Under the pieces are notes generated by a model. It was not told the origin of the DNA. It did no database searches and saw nothing but the letters and a program-made list of their open reading frames with translations. Positions 1 to 10,888 of a DNA stretch of 64,000 nt are shown here, one piece after another. The DNA lies in assembly GCA_963728195.1 (NCBI GenBank), contig CAVSIX010000006.1:124001-188000 (forward strand), read 5' to 3'. The translations under genes were made by a program, and so were the position numbers. The first letter of the stretch is position 1; every line of letters starts with the position of its first letter. The DNA comes from Sva-07 sp963728195 (GTDB lineage Bacteria; Actinomycetota; Acidimicrobiia; Acidimicrobiales; Ilumatobacteraceae).

Positions 1-72
1 AAGGTCCTCGTCAACATCTTCGGTCGCGAGACCCTGGTGGAGATGGACTTCAGCCAGGTCGCCAAACTCTGA
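1..72 (+). CDS. nusG: NusG, C-terminal end (partial)
   Basis: Only the last 23 codons of a gene that begins before the window are present. They read as the end of a KOW domain, with VNIFGRETLVEMDF followed by SQVAKL and a TGA. This matches the C-terminus of transcription elongation/antitermination factor NusG, which links RNA polymerase to Rho or ribosomal S10. The position directly upstream of rplK is the usual bacterial order (secE-nusG-rplK-rplA). The identification rests on this short tail plus context. Confidence 0.88.
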   Translation, partial: KVLVNIFGRETLVEMDFSQVAKL

Positions 73-129
73 TTCGCCGCCGGCGACGGAACACACAGGA
101 ACACGAGAGAGCCAAAAGGGAACATCGCC

Positions 130-555
130 ATGGCGAAGAAGAAAGTACTCACGGTCGTCAAGATCCAGATCGAGGCCGGCAAGGCCAGCCCTGCACCGCC
201 AGTCGGCACTGCGCTCGGCCCGCACGGCATCGCCATTATGGACTTCGTGAAGGCCTACAACGCCCAGACCGAATCGCAGGCCGGCACCGTGGTGCCGACC
301 GAGATCACGATCTACGAAGATCGCACGTTCGACTTCGTGCTCAAGACGCCGCCGACGGCCGTGTTGATCCGTGAGAAGGCCGGCCTGTCCAAGGCGGCGA
401 ACAACCCGGGTGCCGAGGTGGCCGGTTCGATCACCGAAGCTCAGCTCGAGGAGATTGCCACGATCAAGCTGCCCGACCTGAACGCCTACGACATGGACGC
501 CGCCAAGCTCCAGGTCCGTGGCACCGCCCGTTCGATGGGGATCACGGTCGTCTGA
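130..555 (+). CDS. rplK: 50S ribosomal protein L11
   Basis: 141 residues, the normal length for L11, which binds the 23S rRNA GTPase-associated region together with L10/L7/L12. The N-terminal domain has the proline-rich PAPPVGTALGPHGI motif at about residues 20-34. The C-terminal RNA-binding domain ends with GTARSMGITV. An AAAAGGGA stretch about 8 nt upstream can serve as ribosome binding site. It follows nusG by 57 bp and is probably co-transcribed with it and with rplA. Confidence 0.98.
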   Translation: MAKKKVLTVVKIQIEAGKASPAPPVGTALGPHGIAIMDFVKAYNAQTESQAGTVVPTEITIYEDRTFDFVLKTPPTAVLIREKAGLSKAANNPGAEVAGSITEAQLEEIATIKLPDLNAYDMDAAKLQVRGTARSMGITVV

Positions 556-564
556 CGACGCCCG

Positions 565-639
565 GGCGCCTCCGGCGCCTCAGCGGCTTCGCCGCTACGA
601 TCCTTTCTCGGCGCCTTGCGCCGAACGCACTTCGTGCGT
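565..639 (+). repeat. Array of four short perfect hairpins between rplK and rplA
   Basis: Four perfect inverted repeats follow one another in 75 bp, each with a 3-nt loop: GGCGCC-TCC-GGCGCC (565-579), AGCGGC-TTC-GCCGCT (582-596), TCGGCGC-CTT-GCGCCGA (608-624) and ACGCAC-TTC-GTGCGT (625-639). There is no T-tract after the last one, so a simple intrinsic terminator is not obvious. They could act as an mRNA stability or attenuation element between rplK and rplA. Confidence 0.6.
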
Positions 640-711
640 GAATGAACAATCATCAATCGCCACGATCGGGACGACCTCGCCCGGCTGGCCAACCACTGAG
701 GGAGACAGAAC

Positions 712-1413
712 ATGTCAGGCAAGAAGTACGCAAACGCACTCAAGCAGTTCGATCGCGACCAGTACTACGGTCCGTCCGAGGCGGTCGGCCTCGTCAAGAC
801 GATGGCGTCGGCCAAGTTCGACGAAGGCGTCGACGTGTCGATCCGCCTCGGCGTCGACCCCCGCAAGGCGGACCAGATGGTGCGCGGCACCGTCGCACTG
901 CCCGCCGGCACCGGCAAGGACATTCGTGTCGCGGTGTTCGCCACCGGTGAGGCCGCCGACGAAGCTCGCGCCGCCGGTGCCGACATCGTCGGCGCCGACG
1001 ACCTCGCCACCGAGGTCGAGGGCGGCAAGATGGACTTCGACCTCGTGATCGCCACGCCGGACATGATGCCCGTCGTCGGTCGTCTCGGTCGGGTGCTCGG
1101 CCCGCGTGGCCTCATGCCCAACCCCAAGACGGGCACGGTCACACCCGACGTCGGCAAGGCCGTCGAGGACTTCAAGGGCGGCAAGGTCGAGTACCGCACG
1201 GATCGCTACGGCAACGTGCACGTGCCGTTGGGCAAGGCGAGCTTCGAGCCCGCTGCGCTCGAGGAGAACTTCCGTGCCGTGATCGACGAGATCCAGCGAG
1301 CGAAGCCGGCGTCGGCAAAGGGCCGCTACCTGAAGAAGATCACCGTGTCGTCGACGATGGGCCCCGGCATCCACATCGACACCGGCCGCCTCAAGCCCGA
1401 AACCAACGTCTGA
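712..1413 (+). CDS. rplA: 50S ribosomal protein L1
   Basis: 233 residues, normal length for L1, which forms the mobile stalk at the ribosomal E site and binds 23S rRNA; in many bacteria it also autoregulates the rplK-rplA mRNA. The signature VLGPRGLMPNPKTGTV lies at about residues 126-141. A GGGAGA ribosome binding site precedes the ATG. It is separated from rplK by 156 bp holding a hairpin array. A copy of the dispersed GCGCCAGCGACGAGC repeat begins just after its stop codon. Confidence 0.98.
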   Translation: MSGKKYANALKQFDRDQYYGPSEAVGLVKTMASAKFDEGVDVSIRLGVDPRKADQMVRGTVALPAGTGKDIRVAVFATGEAADEARAAGADIVGADDLATEVEGGKMDFDLVIATPDMMPVVGRLGRVLGPRGLMPNPKTGTVTPDVGKAVEDFKGGKVEYRTDRYGNVHVPLGKASFEPAALEENFRAVIDEIQRAKPASAKGRYLKKITVSSTMGPGIHIDTGRLKPETNV

Positions 1414-1418
1414 CACCC

Positions 1419-1459
1419 GGCGAGCGGAGCGCCAGCGACGAGCCGGAGCGAAGCCGACC
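1419..1459 (+). repeat. Copy A of the GCGCCAGCGACGAGC dispersed repeat (intergenic)
   Basis: The stretch reads GCGGAGCGCCAGCGACGAGC, then CGGAGCGAAGCCGACC. It shares the core GCGCCAGCGACGAGC and the terminal GCCGACC with copies near 24.9, 27.2 and 58.9 kb. Here it lies in a non-coding spacer. Confidence 0.65.
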
Positions 1460-1682
1460 TGACTCGCTCCGCACCCGCCATCGGTGTGGGGCTTCGACAC
1501 TTGCGGAGGAAGCTCCGGCGCGTCGCCGTAGCATCCAGTTCTCACATATCTACACGGTCGCTCGCCTGAGACCGTTGGTCCCCGATTCCGCACTGCGGTG
1601 AGGGGGTAATGGGTCCGCCCGCCAACCGAGGTGCATATCGCCGAAGAAACCACTGCCCGACGCAACGTCGAGCAGTGCGCTC

Positions 1683-1718
1683 CTCGTCGGTGTTCGCATC
1701 TGATGCGAGCACCACGAG
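1683..1718 (+). promoter_or_regulatory. L10-leader-type hairpin upstream of rplJ
   Basis: CTCGT(1683-1687), bulged C1688, GGTG(1689-1692), T1693 and TCGCAT(1694-1699) pair with ATGCGA(1703-1708), G1709, CACC(1710-1713) and ACGAG(1714-1718). The result is a stem of about 16 pairs with one bulge and one U-G pair. It ends 8 nt before the Shine-Dalgarno sequence. The L10-binding role is inferred from position; kink-turn features were not verified. Confidence 0.6.
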
Positions 1719-1742
1719 TCGAGCGAAAGGAGGTATGCACAC

Positions 1743-2300
1743 ATGACAACGACAACGACACTCAGAAGCGAGCCACGCGCCGACAAGGTCGCCATCGTCG
1801 AGGAGATCACCGCCAAGCTGAACGACAGCGTCGCGGTGTTCGTCTCGGAGTACCGAGGGATGTCGGTCGGCCAGCTGGCCGATCTGCGAACCCCGCTGCG
1901 TGACGCCGGCGCCGAGCACAAGGTGTACAAGAACACCCTGGCTCGCATCGCTGCGACCAACGCCGGCTACGAGGGACTCAACGAGTACCTGCTCGGGCCG
2001 ACAGCGCTCACGTTCGTCACCGGCGATTCGGTGGCGGCTGCGAAGGCGCTGCTCGATCGGAGCAAGGCAAACCCGCTGCTCGTCATCAAGGGCGGCATGT
2101 TGGGCACCAGCCCGATGTCGGCCGATGACGTCAAGGCCCTCGCGAGCCTGCCGTCGCGCGAAGAACTGCTGGCCCGACTGGCCGGTGCGTTCCAGGCGCC
2201 CCTGGTCAAGACCGCCGGTCTGCTCCAGGCGCTGCCGCGCAACTTCGCCTACGGGCTGTCCGCACTCATCGACAAGCAGGCAGCCGACGAGGCCGCCTGA
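1743..2300 (+). CDS. rplJ: 50S ribosomal protein L10
   Basis: 185 residues, typical of L10, which anchors L7/L12 dimers on the GTPase stalk. The N-terminal part contains the family-like EYRGMSVGQLADLR at about residues 38-51. The C-terminal helical tail, where L7/L12 dimers bind, is present. The ATG at 1743 has AAGGAGG nine bases upstream, which fixes the start. It forms a pair with rplL, with a 98-bp gap containing a small hairpin. Confidence 0.97.
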   Translation: MTTTTTLRSEPRADKVAIVEEITAKLNDSVAVFVSEYRGMSVGQLADLRTPLRDAGAEHKVYKNTLARIAATNAGYEGLNEYLLGPTALTFVTGDSVAAAKALLDRSKANPLLVIKGGMLGTSPMSADDVKALASLPSREELLARLAGAFQAPLVKTAGLLQALPRNFAYGLSALIDKQAADEAA

Positions 2301-2339
2301 CCCTGGTCACCCCAATTCATCCCGAAACATGCCTCGTTC

Positions 2340-2392
2340 GTCGCGCTGAGCGCGACAGTCCAGGCCGATTTCGGACCCTTTCGAAATAGGAG
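2340..2392 (+). promoter_or_regulatory. Two small hairpins in the rplJ-rplL gap
   Basis: GTCGCGC-TGA-GCGCGAC (2340-2356) is followed by ATTTCG (2368-2373) pairing with CGAAAT (2382-2387). The second hairpin abuts the rplL ribosome binding site AGGAG (2388-2392). Such structures could tune the high translation of rplL relative to rplJ; this role is inferred. Confidence 0.4.
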
Positions 2393-2398
2393 AACACC

Positions 2399-2782
2399 AT
2401 GTCCACCAAGGAAGACATCCTCGACGCGATCAGCAACATGACCGTGATCGAGCTGAAGGAACTGCTCGACGCCTTCGAGGAGAAGTTCGACGTCACCGCT
2501 GCGGCGCCCGTCGCCGTTGCGGCCGCCGCCCCCGCCGGTGGCGGTGGCGATGCCGCCGCCGAAGAGGAGAAGGACGAATTCGACGTCGTGCTCGAGAGCG
2601 CCGGCGCCCAGAAGATCCAGGTCGTCAAGGTCGTCAAGGACCTGCTCGGCGTGGGCCTGAAGGACGCCAAGGACCTCGTGGACGCTGCCCCGAAGCCGCT
2701 GATGGAGAAGGCCAGCAAGGCCGACGCCGACGCCGCGAAGGCCAAGCTCGAAGAAGTCGGCGCCACCGTCGCTCTCAAGTGA
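2399..2782 (+). CDS. rplL: 50S ribosomal protein L7/L12
   Basis: 127 residues. L7/L12 is the multi-copy stalk protein that recruits translation GTPases. The N-terminal dimerisation helices span about 1-33. An Ala/Gly-rich hinge (APVAVAAAAPAGGGG) covers about 37-57. The globular C-terminal domain carries KIQVVKVVKDLLGVGLKDAK, the usual factor-binding face. It ends at an intrinsic terminator, so rpoB is not simply a read-through product. Confidence 0.98.
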   Translation: MSTKEDILDAISNMTVIELKELLDAFEEKFDVTAAAPVAVAAAAPAGGGGDAAAEEEKDEFDVVLESAGAQKIQVVKVVKDLLGVGLKDAKDLVDAAPKPLMEKASKADADAAKAKLEEVGATVALK

Positions 2783-2819
2783 GCTCGGCGCCGTTTCGGC
2801 GCTGTGACGACTCTGACGA

Positions 2820-2857
2820 GAACCCGGCCGCTGCGGTGGCCGGGTTCTTGTCGTTTT
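2820..2857 (+). terminator. Intrinsic terminator after rplL
   Basis: GAACCCGGCC (2820-2829) pairs perfectly with GGCCGGGTTC (2838-2847) across an 8-nt loop. It is followed by TTGTCGTTTT, a T-rich tail. It could be leaky, as in other rplL-rpoB junctions. Confidence 0.8.
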
Positions 2858-2879
2858 CGCATCGATGCAGCCGGAATGC

Positions 2880-2908
2880 TTGACATCCGCGGCGGAACTC
2901 TTTACCTT
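2880..2908 (+). promoter_or_regulatory. Predicted rpoB promoter P1
   Basis: Consensus -35 TTGACA (2880-2885), 17-bp spacer, and -10 TACCTT (2903-2908), which fits the TANNNT form of actinobacterial SigA promoters. It lies just after the rplL terminator. Confidence 0.6.
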
Positions 2909-2962
2909 GACCGGCAATTCAGCGAAGGACCCTCCCGCTCGGCGAAACGACGCCGAGAGCGG

Positions 2963-2992
2963 TTGACGTTGTGCGTCCTACGCCGATAGGCT
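2963..2992 (+). promoter_or_regulatory. Predicted rpoB promoter P2
   Basis: -35 TTGACG (2963-2968), 18-bp spacer, -10 TAGGCT (2987-2992). With P1 it makes a tandem pair ahead of rpoB. Confidence 0.5.
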
Positions 2993-3108
2993 CGTCCGTT
3001 GCCGTGCGTTCACTGTTCCCCTACCGTCCCTTCGGTCTGGTTCAGCGCGCCCGGCATCACGTCGCAGCATTCTGCGTCGTCCACCCTCGATTTTCTGGAG
3101 AGTGATCC

Positions 3109-6100
3109 GTGGCGACTCGTCCCGTGTCCCGTGAACGCTATTCGTTCGGCAACCTCAAGGAGCCGCTCGAACTCCCCGACCTGATCGCGATCCAGCGGGA
3201 AAGCTTCGAATGGTTCCTCAACGAGGGCCTCGCGAACACCTTCCGCGACATCAGCCCGATCAAGGACTTCTCCGAGTCGCTCCAGCTGGAGCTCGAGTTC
3301 GATCCGTTCGACGAAGACCTGCGCCCGCCGCCGAAGTTCACGGTGGAGGAGTGCAAGGAAAAGGACATGACCTACAGCGCACCGGTGTTCGTGCGCGCCC
3401 GGTTCATGAACCGCAACACCGGTGAGATCAAGGAACAGACCGTCTTCATGGGCGACTTCCCGATCATGACCGACAAGGGCACGTTCATCGTGAACGGCAC
3501 CGAGCGCGTCGTCGTGTCGCAGCTGGTCCGCAGCCCTGGCGTGATCTTCGAGCCCGGAGAGCGCTTCCGTCTGCGCAACCTGACCAAGCACCAGCTCGTC
3601 AAGGGCACGATCCACCCCTACCGCGGTGAGTGGATGGAGTTCGACGTCGAGCACAAGCCCGGCAAGGACGTCACCGCCGGCACCCGTGTCGCCCGCAAGC
3701 GTCGCCTCGGCATCTTCACGATGCTGCGTGCGCTCGGCTACGACGAGGAGAACGCCCCGGGCTTCCTCGACCGCTTCGTCAACCACTTCGACTTCCTCGA
3801 GGGCCAGTGGGACAAGGAGCGCGACATCGCTCCGACCCAGGACGAGGCACTCGTCGAGATCTACAAGCGGGCCCGTCCGGGCGAACCGCCCACGGTCGAG
3901 TCGGCCAAGGCGTACTTCCGCAACGCGTTCTTCGAGAGCCGCCGCTACGACCTCAGTCGCGTCGGTCGCTACAAGCTCAACCGCAAGCTCGGCAGCGAAG
4001 TTGCGCTGCTCGGTTCGCTGTTCGGCCTCGAGAACGCCGTCAACTCCGAGGGTGAGCCGCTGCTCGACTACCCCGCCGAGGATCAGAACGTCCTCAGCCG
4101 CTGCGAGGTCCTCGCCTCGATCACCTACATGCTGCACCTCGTCAAGCAGGAGCCCGGCTACCGCCTCGACGACCAGGACCACTTCGCCAACCGCCGCATC
4201 CGCTCGGTCGGCGAGCTGATCCAGAACCAGGTCCGCATCGGCCTCAGCCGCATGGAGCGCGTCGTGCGCGAGCGCATGACCACCCAGGACGTCGAGGCGA
4301 TCACGCCGCAGACGCTGATCAACATCCGCCCGGTGGTCGCTGCGATCAAGGAGTTCTTCGGGACCTCGCAGCTGTCGCAGTTCATGGACCAGGTGAACCC
4401 GCTGTCGGGCCTGACCCACCGTCGCCGCCTGTCGGCGCTCGGCCCGGGCGGCCTGTCGCGTGAGCGCGCGGGCTTCGAGGTCCGCGACGTGCACTTCAGT
4501 CACTACGGCCGCATGTGCCCCATCGAGACCCCGGAGGGTCCGAACATCGGCCTGATCGGTGGTCTGTCCACGTACGCCCGCGTCAACGAGTTCGGATTCA
4601 TCGAGAGCCCGTACCGCGAGGTCAAGGACGGCAAGGTCACCGGCAAGATCGTGTACATGGCCGCCGACGAGGAGGAGAACTACGTCGTCGCCCAGGCCAA
4701 CACGCCGCTGAAGGACGACGGCAGCATCCGCGACGAACGCACGCTCGTACGCCGGTCGCCGCAGGCCGCCAGCCTCGAGGACCTCCGCAAGATGCTCGAG
4801 GCCGAGAGCTTCTTCGGCGCCACGACCGACATCGGGTACGTCCCGCCGAACGAGGTCGACTTCATCGACGTGTCGCCGAAGCAGATCGTGTCGGTCGCCA
4901 CGGCGCTGATCCCGTTCCTCGAACACGACGACGCCAACCGCGCGCTGATGGGCGCCAACATGCAGCGCCAGGCGGTGCCGTTGATCCGTGCCGAGGCGCC
5001 GTACATCGGCACCGGCATCGAGAACCGCGCAGCGCGTGATGCGGCCGACCTGATCCAGGCGATCGACGACGGTGAGGTCACCGAGGTGTCGGGCGAATCG
5101 ATCACGGTGCAGTACAAGAACGAGGGCAAGCGGGTCTACCGCCTGGCCAAGTTCCGCCGCTCGAACCAGGACACGTGCATCAACCAGCGACCTCGCGTGG
5201 TGGAAGGTGACAAGGTGTCCAAGGGCACGATCATCGCCGACGGCCCGTCGACCGACGAGGGTGAACTCGCACTCGGCAAGAACCTGCTCGTGGCGTTCAT
5301 GCCCTGGGAGGGCTACAACTTCGAGGACGCGATCATCCTGTCCGAGCGTCTGGTGAAGGACGACGTGCTGACGTCGATCCACATCAAGGAGCACGAGGTC
5401 GACGCCCGTGACACCAAGCTCGGCCCCGAGGAGATCTCCCGCGACATCCCGAACCTGAGCGACGACATCCTCGCCGACCTCGACGACCGCGGCATCATCC
5501 GCGTCGGCGCCGAAGTCGGGCCAGGAGACGTCCTCGTCGGCAAGGTCACGCCCAAGGGCGAGACCGAGCTGACGCCCGAGGAGCGCCTGCTGCGAGCGAT
5601 CTTCGGTGAGAAGGCCCGCGAGGTCCGCGACACCAGCCTGAAGGTGCCGCACGGCGAGGTCGGCAAGGTCATCGACGTCAAGGTGTTCAACCGCGACGAC
5701 GGCGACGAGCTGCCGCCGGGCGTCAACCAGCTGGTGCGGGTCTACGTCGCCCAGAAGCGCAAGATCAGCGTCGGCGACAAGCTCGCCGGTCGTCACGGCA
5801 ACAAGGGCGTCATCTCCAAGATCCTGCCGATCGAGGACATGCCGTTCACCGCCGACGGCCAGCCGGTCGACATCATCCTCAATCCGCTCGGCGTGCCGAG
5901 CCGCATGAACGTCGGCCAGGTACTCGAAGCGCACCTCGGCTACTGCGCCCGATGGGGTTGGACCAACCCCGACGGCACGAAGATCGGCGACACGCCGGTG
6001 CGTGGTACCGAGACCAAGACCCGGCCGAACACGAAGCCGTCCACGTTCGTGGCGACACCGGTGTTCGACGGCGCCAACTGGGACGAGAAGGAGAAGTCGC

Positions 6101-6735
6101 TCGACCATCCGACGATCCAGGAGATCCTCGAGCAGTTGAACCCCGAGTCGGCCAACGGCGACCGCCTGGTCGGCACGAACGGAAAACTCGATCTCTTCAA
6201 CGGCCGCACCGGCGAGAAGTACGACAACCAGATCACCTGCGGGTACATGTACATCCTGAAACTCGCCCACCTGGTCGACGACAAGATCCACGCCCGCTCC
6301 ACCGGTCCGTACTCGATGATCACCCAGCAGCCGCTGGGCGGTAAGGCACAGTTCGGTGGTCAGCGATTCGGCGAGATGGAAGTGTGGGCTCTCGAGGCCT
6401 ACGGGGCGGCGTACTGCTTGCAGGAGCTGCTGACCATCAAGTCCGACGACGTGCTCGGCAGGGTCCGGGTCTACGAAGCGATCGTCAAGGGCGACAACAT
6501 CCCCGAACCGGGAGTGCCCGAGAGCTTCAAGGTACTGATGAAGGAGATGCAGGCACTCTGCATCAACGTCGAGGTGCTGACCGAGGACGGCCACGAGATC
6601 GAGATCCGCGACCTCGACGACGAGGTGTACCGCGCCGCCGAGGAGCTCGGCATCGACATCTCCCGCCCCGAGCGCGGCACCGACGAAGACGACGCCCGCC
6701 GCGAACGCGAAAAGGCAGAACGAGTGAGGTACTGA
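3109..6735 (+). CDS. rpoB: DNA-directed RNA polymerase subunit beta
   Basis: 1208 residues, close to actinobacterial RpoB length. It forms the RNA polymerase catalytic cleft with beta-prime. The rifampicin pocket segment starts near residue 415 (FFGTSQLSQFMDQ). D427, H437 and S442 occupy the E. coli positions 516, 526 and 531, so the sequence is of the rifampicin-sensitive type there. The switch/clamp motif PIETPEGPNIGLI follows. The GTG at 3109 gives the usual N-terminus (SFGNLKEPLELPDLI); GGAGAG lies upstream. The C-terminal tail is highly charged. It is followed by rpoC after a 167-bp spacer with an inverted repeat. Confidence 0.99.
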   Translation: MATRPVSRERYSFGNLKEPLELPDLIAIQRESFEWFLNEGLANTFRDISPIKDFSESLQLELEFDPFDEDLRPPPKFTVEECKEKDMTYSAPVFVRARFMNRNTGEIKEQTVFMGDFPIMTDKGTFIVNGTERVVVSQLVRSPGVIFEPGERFRLRNLTKHQLVKGTIHPYRGEWMEFDVEHKPGKDVTAGTRVARKRRLGIFTMLRALGYDEENAPGFLDRFVNHFDFLEGQWDKERDIAPTQDEALVEIYKRARPGEPPTVESAKAYFRNAFFESRRYDLSRVGRYKLNRKLGSEVALLGSLFGLENAVNSEGEPLLDYPAEDQNVLSRCEVLASITYMLHLVKQEPGYRLDDQDHFANRRIRSVGELIQNQVRIGLSRMERVVRERMTTQDVEAITPQTLINIRPVVAAIKEFFGTSQLSQFMDQVNPLSGLTHRRRLSALGPGGLSRERAGFEVRDVHFSHYGRMCPIETPEGPNIGLIGGLSTYARVNEFGFIESPYREVKDGKVTGKIVYMAADEEENYVVAQANTPLKDDGSIRDERTLVRRSPQAASLEDLRKMLEAESFFGATTDIGYVPPNEVDFIDVSPKQIVSVATALIPFLEHDDANRALMGANMQRQAVPLIRAEAPYIGTGIENRAARDAADLIQAIDDGEVTEVSGESITVQYKNEGKRVYRLAKFRRSNQDTCINQRPRVVEGDKVSKGTIIADGPSTDEGELALGKNLLVAFMPWEGYNFEDAIILSERLVKDDVLTSIHIKEHEVDARDTKLGPEEISRDIPNLSDDILADLDDRGIIRVGAEVGPGDVLVGKVTPKGETELTPEERLLRAIFGEKAREVRDTSLKVPHGEVGKVIDVKVFNRDDGDELPPGVNQLVRVYVAQKRKISVGDKLAGRHGNKGVISKILPIEDMPFTADGQPVDIILNPLGVPSRMNVGQVLEAHLGYCARWGWTNPDGTKIGDTPVRGTETKTRPNTKPSTFVATPVFDGANWDEKEKSLDHPTIQEILEQLNPESANGDRLVGTNGKLDLFNGRTGEKYDNQITCGYMYILKLAHLVDDKIHARSTGPYSMITQQPLGGKAQFGGQRFGEMEVWALEAYGAAYCLQELLTIKSDDVLGRVRVYEAIVKGDNIPEPGVPESFKVLMKEMQALCINVEVLTEDGHEIEIRDLDDEVYRAAEELGIDISRPERGTDEDDARREREKAERVRY

Positions 6736-6741
6736 CGCGCC

Positions 6742-6835
6742 GCGTTGGTCGCGAGGGGTCAGACCCCAGATGTGACCAACGCGATGCGCAGGCCCGTCGA
6801 GAGACGGTGAGCGTTACATCTGGGGTCTGACCCCT
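6742..6835 (+). repeat. REP-like inverted repeat between rpoB and rpoC
   Basis: A perfect 20-bp inverted repeat, AGGGGTCAGACCCCAGATGT at 6754-6773 and its reverse complement at 6816-6835, encloses a 42-nt loop. A nested 9-bp pair, GCGTTGGTC (6742-6750) and GACCAACGC (6774-6782), offers an alternative fold; AACGC/GCGTT (6778-6782 and 6811-6815) extends the loop stem. The GGGGTCAGACCCC core resembles REP sequences associated with RAYT transposases in other bacteria. No transposase gene is nearby. Confidence 0.75.
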
Positions 6836-6902
6836 GGCTCCGGCCAGAGACCCGAAGCAAGAGCAAGAACGAAGCACGAAGACCGACGCGAAAGAGAAAA
6901 AC

Positions 6903-10808
<3,906 letters not shown>

Positions 10809-10829
10809 TCATCCACTCGGAACACGACA

Positions 10830-10860
10830 CAACGACCCGGGCCGAGTGCCCGGGTCGTTG
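10830..10860. terminator. Bidirectional hairpin between rpoC and the convergent transporter
   Basis: CAACGACCCGGGC (10830-10842) and GCCCGGGTCGTTG (10848-10860) form a perfect 13-bp stem with a 5-nt loop, between two convergent genes. T-tracts are poor on both sides, so its termination strength is uncertain. Confidence 0.7.
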
Positions 10861-10888
10861 CGCGTCCGGCGTGCGATGAGCGAACCGT

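Larger units (their letters stand above)
1414..1742 (+). other. rplA-rplJ spacer and rplJ leader
   Basis: 329 bp without a credible gene. It holds a dispersed-repeat copy (1419-1459), unassigned sequence, then a strong hairpin (1683-1718) and a near-perfect Shine-Dalgarno AAGGAGG (1727-1733) 9 nt before the rplJ ATG. The position matches the L10 leader known from many bacteria, where the L10-(L7/L12) complex represses its own mRNA. No convincing -35/-10 pair was found here by eye. Confidence 0.7.
2783..3108 (+). other. rplL-rpoB spacer: terminator and promoters
   Basis: 326 bp with no gene. It contains a GC-rich terminator hairpin (2820-2857) and two promoter-like elements (2880-2908 and 2963-2992), then about 115 nt of untranslated leader before the rpoB GTG start. 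The arrangement suggests rpoBC is transcribed at least partly on its own. Confidence 0.7.

Noticed and set aside
3010..6594. Long minus-strand open frame (1194 codons) opposite rpoB
   Set aside because: It is the complementary shadow of rpoB codon bias, with repetitive Val/Leu/Asp/Arg composition and no recognisable domain.
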